61,378 bases of DNA, from positions 1 to 61,378 of the forward strand of contig NZ_BONF01000056.1 of assembly GCF_016862575.1 (NCBI RefSeq). The letters run 5' to 3'. The translations under genes and the position numbers were made by a program. The notes beneath the pieces were generated by a model. It was not told where the DNA came from. It saw nothing but the letters and a program-made list of their open reading frames with translations, and searched no databases. Below, piece after piece: positions 32,872-41,327 of the stretch. Source of the stretch: Catellatospora bangladeshensis (GTDB taxonomy: Bacteria; Actinomycetota; Actinomycetes; Mycobacteriales; Micromonosporaceae). How positions within the stretch are numbered: the stretch's first letter is position 1; every line of letters starts with the position of its first letter.

Positions 32872-33597
32872 CTAGTGGACGGTGGCGGCGATGACGTCGT
32901 CGGACGTGGCGACGCAGCCGAAGACGCCGCCCTGCATGGTGACCATGTGCAGGGCGGCGGCGTGGTTGGCGGGATCGGTGGCGCCGGTGCAGTCGGCCAG
33001 GATCAGGCACTCGTAACCGCGGTCGTTGGCCTCGCGCATCGTGGTGTGCACGCACACGTCGGTGGTGATGCCGGTGAGGATCAGATGCGTGATGCCGCGG
33101 CTGCGCAGCACCAGGTCCAGGTTGGTGGCGTAGAACGCGCCCTTGCCGGGCTTGTCGACGATCGGCTCGCCGGGGGCGGGGGCCACCTCCGGGACGATCT
33201 CCCAGCCGGGCTCGCCCTTGACCAGGATCCGGCCGCACGGTCCGGGCGAGCCGATCTCGGCGCCGATCTGCGCCGAGCGCCAGCGCTTGTTGGGGGGCAG
33301 GTCGGACAGGTCCGGGTCGTGGCCCTCACGGGTGTGCACGACCAGCATGCCCAGCCCGCGTACGTGGTCGAGGAGTTTGGCGGTGGCGGGCAGCCCGGCC
33401 CGGGTCAGCGCGATGTCGTAGCCCATCGCGTCGACGTAGCCGCCCGGCCCGCAGAAGTCCGTCTGCCAGTCGATGCACAGCAGCGCCGTCCGGGCCGCCG
33501 GCACGGAGCCGTCGTACGGCCACCGGTACGGCTCGGCCCGCACCGGCCCGATGCGGGGGCCGTCACCGGTCGTGGGATGGGGCACCAGGTTCTGCAT
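32872..33597 (-). CDS. biuH: Biuret amidohydrolase-like cysteine hydrolase
   Basis: 241 residues. [21 protein letters not shown] (Asp), [53 protein letters not shown] (Lys), [24 protein letters not shown] (Cys) and MQGGVFG follow the BiuH pattern closely, as recalled from rhizobial biuret hydrolase. BiuH converts biuret to allophanate and ammonia. Confidence in the symbol is moderate because related ureide hydrolases share the motifs. The ATG at 33597 has GACAAT seven bases upstream within a palindrome; the frame is open to 33654. Confidence 0.85.
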   Translation of the reverse strand: MQNLVPHPTTGDGPRIGPVRAEPYRWPYDGSVPAARTALLCIDWQTDFCGPGGYVDAMGYDIALTRAGLPATAKLLDHVRGLGMLVVHTREGHDPDLSDLPPNKRWRSAQIGAEIGSPGPCGRILVKGEPGWEIVPEVAPAPGEPIVDKPGKGAFYATNLDLVLRSRGITHLILTGITTDVCVHTTMREANDRGYECLILADCTGATDPANHAAALHMVTMQGGVFGCVATSDDVIAATVH

Positions 33598-33600
33598 ACT

Positions 33601-33613
33601 GTCGATTGTCGAC
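33601..33613. promoter_or_regulatory. Palindrome GTCGA-TTG-TCGAC over the biuH minus-10 box
   Basis: The minus-strand GACAAT (33605-33610) is inside the palindrome, with seven bases to the ATG. A repressor binding here, for example the adjacent GntR protein, would block a leaderless promoter. Confidence 0.5.
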
Positions 33614-33684
33614 CGAACTGTTTCACGGTCTGGTCCAGGCGGTAACGTTGCCATGACCCCCGGTGCTCCTACCGGGGCGGATCG

Positions 33685-34347
33685 CTACAGATAGGACCGT
33701 GCTCCGTGGCCGGCCAGCACGGCCAGCACGGTGTCCCGGTCGCCGCTCGTCACGGCCTCCAGCAGCCGCTCGTGGCGGTGCACCCCGTCGTCGGCGTGGG
33801 TGTGCTCGGCCTCGCGGCGCAGATTGATCGCCATGTAGAGCTGCAGCTTCACCAGGATCGACTCGTAGATCGCGGTGAGCTGCCCGTTGTCGGCGAGGCC
33901 GACCAGTCCCACGTGGAACGACCGGTGCGCGTTGGCGACCTCCAGCCGGTCGTCCGCCGCGGCAGCCACGCGCATCCGGGCCAGCGCCGCCCGCAGCCGG
34001 TCCAGGCCCGCGGGCGAGCGCAGCGGCAGCGCCTGCTCGACCGCGTGGCGTTCCAGCATGTCGCGCACCGCGTACAGCTCCGTCACGTCGCGGTCGGACA
34101 GCGTCGCGACCCGCGCCCCGCGCCTGGGCACGTGCTCGACCAGCCCCTGCTGCCCGAGCAGCCGCAGCGCCTCCCGCAGCGGGGCCCGGCTGATGCCCAG
34201 CCGCCGGGTGAGCTGCTCCTCGACCAGGCGTTCGCCGGGCTCGGAGCGTCCACTGAGGATCTCCCGGCGCAGCCGGGTCACCGCCAGCTCGACCAGGCTG
34301 TAGCTTTCGAGCTCGCCGTTCGCCGGGGCCTCGGCCATGTCCGTCAC
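33685..34347 (-). CDS. GntR-family regulator, FCD (FadR) type
   Basis: 220 residues. The winged helix SLVELAVTRLRREILSGRSEPGERLVEEQLTRRLGISRAPLREALRLL is followed by PRRGARVATLSDRDVTELYAVRDMLE and an all-helical FCD domain (about 90-215) with the metal-site pattern of the family, including HRSFHVGLVGLADN and HRHERLLEAVTSGD. The start is taken as GTG 34347 because CAGACT lies seven bases upstream; ATG 34338 is the alternative. It is directly upstream of biuH on the same strand, so it is the likely regulator of the ureide operon. Confidence 0.88.
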   Translation of the reverse strand: MTDMAEAPANGELESYSLVELAVTRLRREILSGRSEPGERLVEEQLTRRLGISRAPLREALRLLGQQGLVEHVPRRGARVATLSDRDVTELYAVRDMLERHAVEQALPLRSPAGLDRLRAALARMRVAAAADDRLEVANAHRSFHVGLVGLADNGQLTAIYESILVKLQLYMAINLRREAEHTHADDGVHRHERLLEAVTSGDRDTVLAVLAGHGARSYL

Positions 34348-34498
34348 GCCACCGAGTCTGCCAGTAGCGTGCCGCGAACCGGTCACGCGGCCGCGCCCAG
34401 ACCCTGCCGCACCGGGCGTCGAGCAGCGCTCACGGCCAGGCCGGGTGGTAGACAGTGGTGTCACGTCGTGGCGGGGGCCGGGCAGAAGGCGTACCAAG

Positions 34499-35059
34499 AT
34501 GATGATCGTGCTGGTGACCGGGGTGTCCGCCGCGGGCAAGAGCACCCTGGCGCGCCACCTGGCCGCCCACGGGCAGCCCGCGGTGAGCCTGGACGGGCAC
34601 CCCGGCCTGTGCGACTGGGTCGGCGAACACGGTGCGCCGGTGCCCTGGCCGACGGATCCGGACCGGGCCTGGCTGGCCCGGCACCGCTGGGTGTGGCACG
34701 CGGATGTGCTGGACCGGCTGATCGCCGCGGCGGTCGCCGAGGCGGGCGAGGCCGCCGCGCTGTTCCTGTGCGGGCGCGCGGACAACGCGTACGAGCTGCG
34801 GGACCGCTTCGGCGCCGTGGTGGTGCTGACGATCGACCGCGCGGTCGCGGCGCGGCGGCTCGGCGCGCCCGAGCGCGGCAACCCGTTCGGGCGGACGGGC
34901 GACAGCCGGGCGGCCATCCTCGACGGGCTCGACGCCGACCAGCGTGCCCTCACCGGCTGGGCCGACACCGTGGTCGACGGCCGCCTGCCCGTGGCGGAGG
35001 CGGCCGACGAGCTGCTGACCGCCGTGGCGATGCTGGCCCTCCGCCGCGCCTTCCCCTGA
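34499..35059 (+). CDS. P-loop kinase-like protein
   Basis: A 186-residue protein with Walker A VLVTGVSAAGKSTLARHL near the N-terminus and a fold resembling shikimate/adenylate-type kinases. ALFLCGRADNAYELRDRFGAVVVLTIDRAVAARRL corresponds to the second nucleotide-binding segment, and the Arg-rich FGRTGDSRAAILDGL may be a lid region. It probably phosphorylates a small molecule; the substrate is unknown. ATG at 34499 or 34502, with GAAGG upstream. It ends 28 bases before dinB and is divergent from the GntR gene. Confidence 0.8.
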   Translation: MMIVLVTGVSAAGKSTLARHLAAHGQPAVSLDGHPGLCDWVGEHGAPVPWPTDPDRAWLARHRWVWHADVLDRLIAAAVAEAGEAAALFLCGRADNAYELRDRFGAVVVLTIDRAVAARRLGAPERGNPFGRTGDSRAAILDGLDADQRALTGWADTVVDGRLPVAEAADELLTAVAMLALRRAFP

Positions 35060-35060
35060 T

Positions 35061-35080
35061 TCGAACAGATGTACTAAGCT
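35061..35080 (+). promoter_or_regulatory. SOS (LexA) box and minus-10 box of dinB
   Basis: TCGAACAGATGTACTA at 35061-35076 matches 10 of 12 fixed positions of the actinobacterial SOS box TCGAAC-N4-GTTCGA. TAAGCT at 35075-35080 ends seven bases before the GTG start, a leaderless arrangement. LexA binding would cover the promoter. Confidence 0.65.
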
Positions 35081-35087
35081 GCTGGTC

Positions 35088-36278
35088 GTGCGGAGTGACG
35101 CGGCGATCCTGCACGCGGACCTCGACTCGTTCTACGCATCGGTCGAGCAGCGTGACGATCCCCGGCTGCGCGGGCGTCCCGTCATCGTCGGCGCGGGCGT
35201 CGTGCTCGCGGCCAGCTACGAGGCGAAGGCCTTCGGCGTGCGCACCGCGATGGGGGTCCGCGCCGCGCGTGCCCTGTGCCCGCGCGCGCTGGTGGTCGAG
35301 CCGCGCATGGCCGCGTACACCGCCGCCAGCCGGGCCGTGTTCGCGGTGTTCGGCGACACCACGCCGCTGGTCGAGCCGCTCTCCATCGACGAGGCCTTCC
35401 TCGATGTCGGCGGGCTGCACCGGATCGCCGGCACGCCGGTGGAGATCGGCCGCAGGCTGCGCCGCGACGTGCTCGACCGGGTCGGCCTGCCGATCACCGT
35501 CGGCGTGGCCCGCACCAAGTTCCTGGCGAAGGTGGCCAGCCGGGTCGCCAAGCCGGACGGGCTGCTGGCCGTCGCCCCGGACGAGGAGCTGGCGTTCCTG
35601 CACGGGCTGCCGGTGGAGGTGCTCTGGGGCGTCGGCCAGGTGACCGCGGCCAAGCTGCACCAGCGCGGCATCCGCAAGGTCGGCCAGGTCGCCCGGCTCG
35701 GCGAGGCCGCGCTGGTCTCGCTGCTCGGCCAGGGCGCCGGGCGGCACCTGCACGCGCTGGCGCACAACCGGGACCCGCGCCCGGTGGTCGTCGGCCGCCG
35801 CCGCGCGTCGATGGGCGCGCAGCGGGCGCTCGGGCGCGGCCCGCACCACGCCGAGTTCCTCGACGCGACCCTGGCCGGGCTGGTGGAGCGGGTCACCCGC
35901 CGGATGCGCAAGGCCGAGCGGCCGGGGCGCACCGTCGTGCTGCGGCTGCGCTTCGCCGACTACACCCGGGCCACCCGATCGCTCACCCTGGCGAAGGCCA
36001 CGGCGCAGACGGAGGCCGTGCTAGACGCCGCCCGCGGGCTGCTGGCCACGGCGCTGCCGCTGGTCGCCGAGCGCGGCCTGACCCTGCTGGGCGTGTCCGT
36101 GGGCCATCTGGACTCCGACGGGCACGTGCAGCCGGAGCTGCCGTTCGGCGAGGTGCACCGCGACGCGCTCGACACCGTCGTCGACGCCGTACGCGAGCGC
36201 TTCGGCACCGGCTCGCTGCAGCGCGGCACGCTGCTCGGCCGCGACACCGGCCTGATGATGCCGATGCTGCCGGACTGA
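35088..36278 (+). CDS. dinB: DNA polymerase IV (Y family)
   Basis: 396 residues. The catalytic Asp/Glu residues are visible in ILHADLDSFYASVEQ and LSIDEAFLDVGG, and VGVARTKFLAKVASRVAKPDG is the Y-family palm/thumb signature. VEVLWGVGQVTAAKL is the helix-hairpin-helix, and a little-finger domain follows (RRASMGAQRALG; VVLRLRFADYTRATRS). It carries out error-prone lesion bypass in the cytosol. The C-terminus GEVHRDALDTVVDAVRERFGTGSLQRG matches actinobacterial DinB and lacks an evident clamp-binding QxxLF end. The start is GTG. An SOS-like box predicts DNA-damage induction. Confidence 0.95.
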   Translation: MRSDAAILHADLDSFYASVEQRDDPRLRGRPVIVGAGVVLAASYEAKAFGVRTAMGVRAARALCPRALVVEPRMAAYTAASRAVFAVFGDTTPLVEPLSIDEAFLDVGGLHRIAGTPVEIGRRLRRDVLDRVGLPITVGVARTKFLAKVASRVAKPDGLLAVAPDEELAFLHGLPVEVLWGVGQVTAAKLHQRGIRKVGQVARLGEAALVSLLGQGAGRHLHALAHNRDPRPVVVGRRRASMGAQRALGRGPHHAEFLDATLAGLVERVTRRMRKAERPGRTVVLRLRFADYTRATRSLTLAKATAQTEAVLDAARGLLATALPLVAERGLTLLGVSVGHLDSDGHVQPELPFGEVHRDALDTVVDAVRERFGTGSLQRGTLLGRDTGLMMPMLPD

Positions 36279-36296
36279 GTGGACCTCTCCCGCCGT

Positions 36297-36334
36297 CACA
36301 ACTTCTGGGTTGTGGGTACAACCCAGAAGTTGTG
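36297..36334. terminator. Bidirectional terminator between dinB and the HxlR gene
   Basis: CACAACTTCTGGGTTGT is exactly inverted around the loop GGGT, a perfect 17-bp stem between two convergent genes. Confidence 0.75.
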
Positions 36335-36348
36335 GGCCGCAGCGGTGG

Positions 36349-37053
36349 TCATGACACGAGCGCCGCCGCGTGAGCCGGGCGCTCGCGGGGCACCGTGGCG
36401 AAGACCGACGCACGGAACCAGGTGGGCATCGCGCGGCGCAGCTCCTCCGGGCCGTGCACCTGGACGTCGCGACTGCGCAGGGCGTCGTTCCAGGACACGT
36501 CGCCGATCCAGAAGCGGGTGAGCACCCGCAGGCTGGCCGTGACCTCCACATCGACGTCGTGACCCGGGTCCGTGTCGCACACGTCGACCTCGCCGGGTGT
36601 GCTCACCAGCCACCAGTCGCGCAGCTGGCGGGCCACGTCGTGGAACGAGAACCGCACGACGGTGCGCCGCTCCGGCACCGCGCCGGGGTCGACGTGCCGG
36701 TGCATGTCCCACAGCAGCAGCTTCGGGTCCAGATCCTGGTCGCCCAGCTCGCCGATCCACCGTACGCCCCAGGCGCCCAGCGCCACGACGATCGGCTCCA
36801 GCTCCCGCCCGGCGGGGGTCAGCAGGTACTGCACCTCGGCACCGGCCGGGCGGCGCTCGACCACCCCGGCCGCGACCAGCTGCTGCAGCCGCTTGGACAG
36901 CAGCGTCGGCGACATGCGAGGCAGCCCGCGCCGCAACTCGTTGAAGTGTCGGCTACCCGCCACGAGTTCCCGGACGACCAGCATCGTCCAGCGCTCGTCG
37001 AGCAGCTCCATGGCCTTGGCGACCGGGCAGAACTGGCGATATGAGGCTCCCAT
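36349..37053 (-). CDS. HxlR-family regulator with C-terminal SCP2-like domain
   Basis: 234 residues. The HxlR winged helix occupies about 5-100 (QFCPVAKAMELLDERWTMLVVREL, CPVAK carrying the conserved Cys near the N-terminus; PTLLSKRLQQL). The C-terminal half (about 120-225, VVRFSFHDVARQLRDWWLV, VDVEVTASLRVLTRFWIGDVSW, VHGPEELRRAMPTWFR) resembles a sterol-carrier or lipid-binding SCP2-like module. Divergent from a methyltransferase gene, with an operator-like dyad between them. It probably represses the methyltransferase; the effector is unknown. Confidence 0.88.
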   Translation of the reverse strand: MGASYRQFCPVAKAMELLDERWTMLVVRELVAGSRHFNELRRGLPRMSPTLLSKRLQQLVAAGVVERRPAGAEVQYLLTPAGRELEPIVVALGAWGVRWIGELGDQDLDPKLLLWDMHRHVDPGAVPERRTVVRFSFHDVARQLRDWWLVSTPGEVDVCDTDPGHDVDVEVTASLRVLTRFWIGDVSWNDALRSRDVQVHGPEELRRAMPTWFRASVFATVPRERPAHAAALVS

Positions 37054-37090
37054 GGTGCGCACGGTAGGCCCGGCCGGGCGGCCGGTACAG

Positions 37091-37105
37091 GTACAGATCG
37101 TGTAC
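37091..37105. promoter_or_regulatory. HxlR-type operator GTACA-N5-TGTAC
   Basis: GTACAGATCGTGTAC is a perfect dyad with a five-base centre, with an additional GGTACAG half-site directly upstream. It lies midway between the divergent HxlR and methyltransferase genes. Confidence 0.65.
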
Positions 37106-37167
37106 TGGATAGCGGCGCCCGGCGGTTCGTAGCGTGACCCCGTCACGAAACGATGGGAGCAATCACC

Positions 37168-37998
37168 ATGACCGCACCGAACGACCCGGACGCCGACCGC
37201 ACGCTCAAGGCGCGCCACCGGGCGATGTGGGCCCTCGGGGACTACCCGGCGGTCGCCGCCGAGGTCATCCCCGCGCTGGGCCCCGTCCTGGTGGACGCCT
37301 GCGGGGTCAAGCCGGGCGCGCAGGTCCTCGACGTCGCCGCCGGCTCCGGCAACGCGGCGATCCCCGCCGCGCTGGCCGGCGCCGACGTCATCGCCGGCGA
37401 CCTGACCCCCGAGCTGTTCGACGCGGGCCGCCGGACCGCCGCGGAGCAGGGCGCGCAGCTGCGCTGGGAGCAGGCCGACGCCGAGGCGCTGCCATACGCC
37501 GACGGCGCCTTCGACGTCGTCATGTCCTGCGTCGGCGTCATGTTCGCCCCGCACCACCAGGCCGCCGCGGACGAGCTGGTCCGGGTGTGCCGGCCGGGCG
37601 GCACGATCGGCCTGATCAGCTGGACCCCGGAGGGTTTCATCGGGCGCATGTTCGCCGTGATGAAGCCGTACGCCGCACCGCCGCCGCCCGGGGCCTCCCC
37701 GCCGCCACTGTGGGGCGACCCGGCGCACGTCGCGCGGCTGCTCGGCGACCGGGTCACCGACGTCGAGGTCCGCCGCGCCACCGTCCGGGTGGACCACTTC
37801 AACACGGCCGAGGAGTTCCGCGACTACTTCAAGGCCAACTACGGCCCGACCATCGCCGTCTACCGCAACCTCGCCGACCAGCCCGAACGCGCCGCGGAGC
37901 TGGACGAGGCGCTGGCCGAGCTGGCCCGCCGGGACGACCTCGGCTGGGGCGCCATGGACTGGGAGTACCTGCTGGTCACGGCGCGCCGGGCGGAATGA
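37168..37998 (+). CDS. Class I SAM-dependent methyltransferase
   Basis: 276 residues. Motif I is VLDVAAGSGNAAIPAAL, motif II VIAGDLTPELFDAG, followed by WEQADAEALPYADGAFDVVMSCVGVMFAPH and ELVRVCRPGGTIGLISWTPEG, the UbiE/Methyltransf_11 pattern. The C-terminal region (FRDYFKANYGPTIAVYRNL) is family-specific. It methylates an unidentified small molecule. Start ATG 37168, with GGGAG. Divergent from the HxlR regulator, its likely controller. Confidence 0.9.
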   Translation: MTAPNDPDADRTLKARHRAMWALGDYPAVAAEVIPALGPVLVDACGVKPGAQVLDVAAGSGNAAIPAALAGADVIAGDLTPELFDAGRRTAAEQGAQLRWEQADAEALPYADGAFDVVMSCVGVMFAPHHQAAADELVRVCRPGGTIGLISWTPEGFIGRMFAVMKPYAAPPPPGASPPPLWGDPAHVARLLGDRVTDVEVRRATVRVDHFNTAEEFRDYFKANYGPTIAVYRNLADQPERAAELDEALAELARRDDLGWGAMDWEYLLVTARRAE

Positions 37999-38061
37999 GC
38001 GGGATGCGAGCAGGCCGCCGGACGCGGTGACCTGCTCGCCGTGGCGGACGTCCCCGCGGGC

Positions 38062-38370
38062 CTAGCGGGGGCAGGACACGCAGGTCCGGGCGTGGGGGAG
38101 CAGGTCCAGCCGCGCGGCGGGGATGGGACCGGCGCACACCTCGCAGGCGCCGTAGCGGCCCTGTTCGATGCGGCGGAGCGCGGCGACGGTGTCGGCGAGG
38201 CCCTGGCGGGCCGCGCTCAGCAGCGCGTTGTGCGCGGCGGCCTCGGCGGCGTCGGGGGCGGTGGCCGTGAGTTCGGCCAGCTGGGCGGTCTGGTCCTGGC
38301 AGGTGCGGGTCAGCCGGTGGTGGACCCGGACGAGCCAGTCGTCGTGATCGGTGGTGTCGAGCGTGGTCAT
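38062..38370 (-). CDS. DksA/TraR-type C4 zinc-finger protein
   Basis: 102 residues. An N-terminal coiled-coil-like helix (DDWLVRVHHRLTRTCQDQTAQL) is followed by YGACEVCAGPIPAARLDLLPHARTCVSCPR, the C4 zinc finger of DksA/TraR-family proteins, which enter the RNA polymerase secondary channel. It lacks the canonical DxxDxA tip of E. coli DksA: the coiled-coil loop is ATAPDAAEAAAHN. Start ATG 38370, with GGAGG. A terminator-like hairpin lies just upstream, so it is transcribed on its own. Confidence 0.85.
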   Translation of the reverse strand: MTTLDTTDHDDWLVRVHHRLTRTCQDQTAQLAELTATAPDAAEAAAHNALLSAARQGLADTVAALRRIEQGRYGACEVCAGPIPAARLDLLPHARTCVSCPR

Positions 38371-38393
38371 GGAAACCTCCACTGTCGGGTGGG

Positions 38394-38432
38394 TAAAAAG
38401 AAATCGGGCCGGAGCCGGTGTGCTCCGCCCGA
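38394..38432 (-). terminator. Intrinsic terminator on the minus strand
   Basis: On the minus strand GGGCGGAGC pairs with GCTCCGGCCC (one bulge) and is followed by GATTTCTTTTTAC. This is one of the few clear T-run terminators in the window. It lies 25 bases beyond the stop of the short frame at 38458 and 23 bases upstream of the DksA-like ATG. Confidence 0.75.
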
Positions 38433-38457
38433 AACGCCGTGCTGCTGCCGGCGGTGA

Positions 38458-38586
38458 CTAGTGCGGAGCCGTGATCGGGCCGAGGTCCGGCCGGCGCAGC
38501 GCGACACGGGTGCGCGGGCAGCGGGCGTCGGCCCGGCCGCGGTCGGTCCGCGGGCGGGCGGTCGCCTGGAGCGCTGCCGTCGCCAT
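38458..38586 (-). CDS. Possible small protein of 42 residues
   Basis: A short frame reads MATAALQATARPRTDRGRAD, then ends PDLGPITAPH. It is basic and contains one Cys. The support is indirect: GGTGGG upstream of the ATG and the intrinsic terminator just downstream show that something on this strand is transcribed between the FAD oxidase operon and the DksA-like gene. It could equally be an untranslated RNA. No homologue is recalled. Confidence 0.35.
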   Translation of the reverse strand: MATAALQATARPRTDRGRADARCPRTRVALRRPDLGPITAPH

Positions 38587-38637
38587 GGGCCCACCATAGG
38601 CCGCCCCTGCGACACCGGCAACCGGGCTGCGGCGGCC

Positions 38638-40014
38638 CTACGCCGCGGGGAGTTTGCCGGGGTTGAGCAGGCCGAGCGGGTCGTTGGCGGCGGCGGCGTC
38701 GCGGATGCCGGGCAGCGCCGGGCCGCCCAGCTCCCAGGTGTGCGGGTCGATCACGTGTACGCCCAGGTCGCGTAGCCGGTCGATGCCGTCGTAGAGGGTC
38801 GCGGCGTCGCGGAACTCCGACAGCAGCAGGCCCCCGAAGCCGCGCCCGCGCCGCGGGTCCGCGGCGTCCAGATGGGTGCGCAGGCCGTCCAGGTGCAGCA
38901 TCGCCCCGGGCAGGCAGGCGCGCACCGCGTCCGGATCGCTCACCAGCGGCTCGCCGCCCACCTGGAGGTGGCACAGGTCGGGCCGGGCCTTGCGGGCGCG
39001 CAGCGTGACGTGGTTGAAAGCCAGTGTGGACACGTAGCCGACCGCTTCGGCGGACACGGACTCGACCTGCCCGCCGTGCGCGGTGATCGCCTTCGTCACG
39101 GTGGGCACGGCGTCGGCGTCCACGACGGCGCGCAGGCTGATCCGGCCCGAGGGCAGCGCCGGGTCGGCCGGATAGGTCTCGATCAGCGTGGCGTCGTCCA
39201 CCGACACCAGCCGGGGCGGCGGGTCCAGCCGCAGCAGCCCCTGCCCGGCGCTGGTGGCCCCGGCCCACTCCGCGGCGGGGAACGACGCTAGCACCGCCGT
39301 GCGCTGCCGGGCGGGCGCGAGCCGCACCGTCGCGGTGGCGATGATCCCGGTGACGCCGTACGCGTGCAGGTACGGCAGGCAGCCGCGCCCGTGCACCCGC
39401 AGCGGCGCGTCGCCCGGTGGGCAGGTGACCACGTCCAGGGCCAGCACGAAGCCGTCCCACAGCCAGCCGTGCTCGATCGAGCCGAGGCCGCCCGCGCCGC
39501 CGCCGAGGAAACCGCCGATGGTGCTGCCGACGGTGGTCGGCAGCATCGCGATCTCCTGGCCGTGCCGCCGGGCGGCCGCCTCCAGTGCCACGAACGTGGC
39601 CCCGGCCTCGGCGTGGATCCAGCCGTTGCCCACCTCCAGCACCCGGTCGGCGCCGGTGAGGTCGATCACCAGGCCGCCGGCCAGCGGCACCGCCTGGGCG
39701 TAGTTGCCGGTGCCCCGGCCCCGGGGGACCACGGGCACCCGGTGCGCGTGCGCCAGCCGTACGGCGGTCAGCAGCTCGGCGGTGTCCGCCGGGCGCACCA
39801 CCACGTCGGCGAAACGCTCCGGGAGCACCGCCGACAGCAGCGGGGACAGGTACGCGCCGTCCCTGGAGGCGGCCAGCCGGGCCGCCTCCAGGGTGCTGAC
39901 GCGATCGGGGTGCAGGGCGGCCGTGAGGTCGCCGAGGAACGCGGCGAGCGCCGCCGGGCCGGGTGCCCGGCGGCTCGCCGTCGCGGCGATCGCGGCCAGC
40001 TCAGGTGCGGGCAC
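38638..40014 (-). CDS. FAD-binding oxidoreductase (FAD-linked oxidase, PCMH type)
   Basis: 458 residues. The PCMH FAD-binding fold is seen in ADVVVRPADTAELLTAVRLA, VPVVPRGRGTGNYAQAVPL, GGLVIDLTG, MLPTTVGSTIGGFLGGGAGGLGSIEHG and YGVTGIIATATVRLAP; the C-terminus DPLGLLNPGKLP is typical of GlcD/vanillyl-alcohol-oxidase-like enzymes. The His or Cys for covalent flavin attachment is not evident. It oxidises an organic substrate, presumably one handled by the adjacent transporter. Start GTG 40014, three bases after the stop of the binding protein gene, so co-translated as the last gene of the operon. Confidence 0.85.
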   Translation of the reverse strand: MPAPELAAIAATASRRAPGPAALAAFLGDLTAALHPDRVSTLEAARLAASRDGAYLSPLLSAVLPERFADVVVRPADTAELLTAVRLAHAHRVPVVPRGRGTGNYAQAVPLAGGLVIDLTGADRVLEVGNGWIHAEAGATFVALEAAARRHGQEIAMLPTTVGSTIGGFLGGGAGGLGSIEHGWLWDGFVLALDVVTCPPGDAPLRVHGRGCLPYLHAYGVTGIIATATVRLAPARQRTAVLASFPAAEWAGATSAGQGLLRLDPPPRLVSVDDATLIETYPADPALPSGRISLRAVVDADAVPTVTKAITAHGGQVESVSAEAVGYVSTLAFNHVTLRARKARPDLCHLQVGGEPLVSDPDAVRACLPGAMLHLDGLRTHLDAADPRRGRGFGGLLLSEFRDAATLYDGIDRLRDLGVHVIDPHTWELGGPALPGIRDAAAANDPLGLLNPGKLPAA

Positions 40015-40017
40015 GGG

Positions 40018-41190
40018 TCAGCTCAGCCCGATCGACGGGTCGATGAACTCGTTGGTGATCAGGTCCTGCGGGGTGAGCCCGGCCTTGATCTCCTTGCGCT
40101 GGCCGTCGTAGATCGGCGACACGATGGTGATGACCTGCTTGATCCGGTCCACGTCGAAGTCGCCCAGGGTGCCGTTGCTGCCGTTGCCGACGATGTTCAG
40201 CTTGAGCTGCTGGTCGACGCTGAACTTGGCCTGCTCCGCGCTGTACGGGAAGCCCTTGTACGCGTCGTTGAGCTTGATGATCAGCTCGTTGGTGGCGGCC
40301 GGGCTCTTCACGTAGTCGACCTGCGAGCGCTGGATGATCGGCACGAGCTTCTTCAGGCACGCCGAGTGCTCGGCCTTCTTGTCCGCGCGCACCACGATCG
40401 CCTCGGGGTAGATCGGGTAGCCGGTGTCGTGGATGAGCTGGAACTTCACCGGCTTCTTCCACTGCGGCAAGGCGCTCTGGTAGATGAACGGCTCGTTGGT
40501 CGCGAAGCCCTGCTGCGCGATCTTCCCCTTGTCGGCGAGGAAGCGGGTGGGGCTGCCGTCGTACGCGCCGTCGACCTGGCTGCGCCGCAGGATGCCCGAG
40601 CCGACCAGGTACTCCATGTAGGTCGCGCCGTTGAAGTAGAGCACCTTGGTGTCGGTCTTGCCGATGTCCACGATGGAGTTGAACGTCGGGTTCGACGCCG
40701 GGTCCCACATGATCATGTAGGGCGCGATGTCGAACGGCGCGACCACGCCGACCACGGGCTGCTTGGCAGAGAGCCCGATGGCGTCGTCCGTGGCGACCTG
40801 GCCCAGCATGATCGTCGGGTCGGCGTACATCTGCGCGCCCGCGTTCTGGAAGCCGATGGCCGGGCCGCCGGCCCGGATCTCGATGTTCACCCCGGTGCTC
40901 TGCCCGCCGGACAGCAGCGGGCCGGACACCTTCTTCGCCGCCGCGTCGATCTTGTAGCCCGCGCCGACCAGCTGGTAGAGCGAGCCGTGCTCGGCCTCCG
41001 GGGTCCACGCGGCCTGCACGACGATCGTCGTCGGGCACACCGCCGCCAGGTCCAGCGCGCCCGCGCCGGGCGCGGGCTCGGCGACGGGGTCGGGTTCGGA
41101 CCCGCAGCCCGCGGCCAGCAGGACCGCTGCCAGCACGGCGGCGGCCCCGACCCGGCGCAGCGGCCGGGCCTCGGGGGAAATGGTGCTCAT
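40018..41190 (-). CDS. ABC transporter substrate-binding lipoprotein, NMT1/SsuA-like
   Basis: 390 residues with a lipobox ending LAAGC (Cys29). The mature part is a periplasmic-binding-type fold: TTIVVQAAWTPEAEHGSLYQLVGAGYKID, GQVATDDAIGLSAKQPVVGV, NGATYMEYLVGSGIL and EAIVVRADKKAEHSACLKKL resemble nitrate/taurine/pyrimidine-precursor binding proteins. It should deliver substrate to the SsuC-like permease at 42750 and ATPase at 43574. A TnpB gene now separates it from them. It has its own AAGGAG ribosome site and possibly its own promoter in 41191-41315. Confidence 0.85.
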   Translation of the reverse strand: MSTISPEARPLRRVGAAAVLAAVLLAAGCGSEPDPVAEPAPGAGALDLAAVCPTTIVVQAAWTPEAEHGSLYQLVGAGYKIDAAAKKVSGPLLSGGQSTGVNIEIRAGGPAIGFQNAGAQMYADPTIMLGQVATDDAIGLSAKQPVVGVVAPFDIAPYMIMWDPASNPTFNSIVDIGKTDTKVLYFNGATYMEYLVGSGILRRSQVDGAYDGSPTRFLADKGKIAQQGFATNEPFIYQSALPQWKKPVKFQLIHDTGYPIYPEAIVVRADKKAEHSACLKKLVPIIQRSQVDYVKSPAATNELIIKLNDAYKGFPYSAEQAKFSVDQQLKLNIVGNGSNGTLGDFDVDRIKQVITIVSPIYDGQRKEIKAGLTPQDLITNEFIDPSIGLS

Positions 41191-41327
41191 CGTTCTCCTT
41201 CGGATGGGTATTCGACGGTTGGTGATTGAGCGAGCTTTGGTGCGCTTAAGTACGCATCGGGATGCCGGCCTGCTGCTGGCTGCGAGTGATGGCAGGGGTT
41301 GTCGTACCTGGTGTGTAGCCTGCTGAT

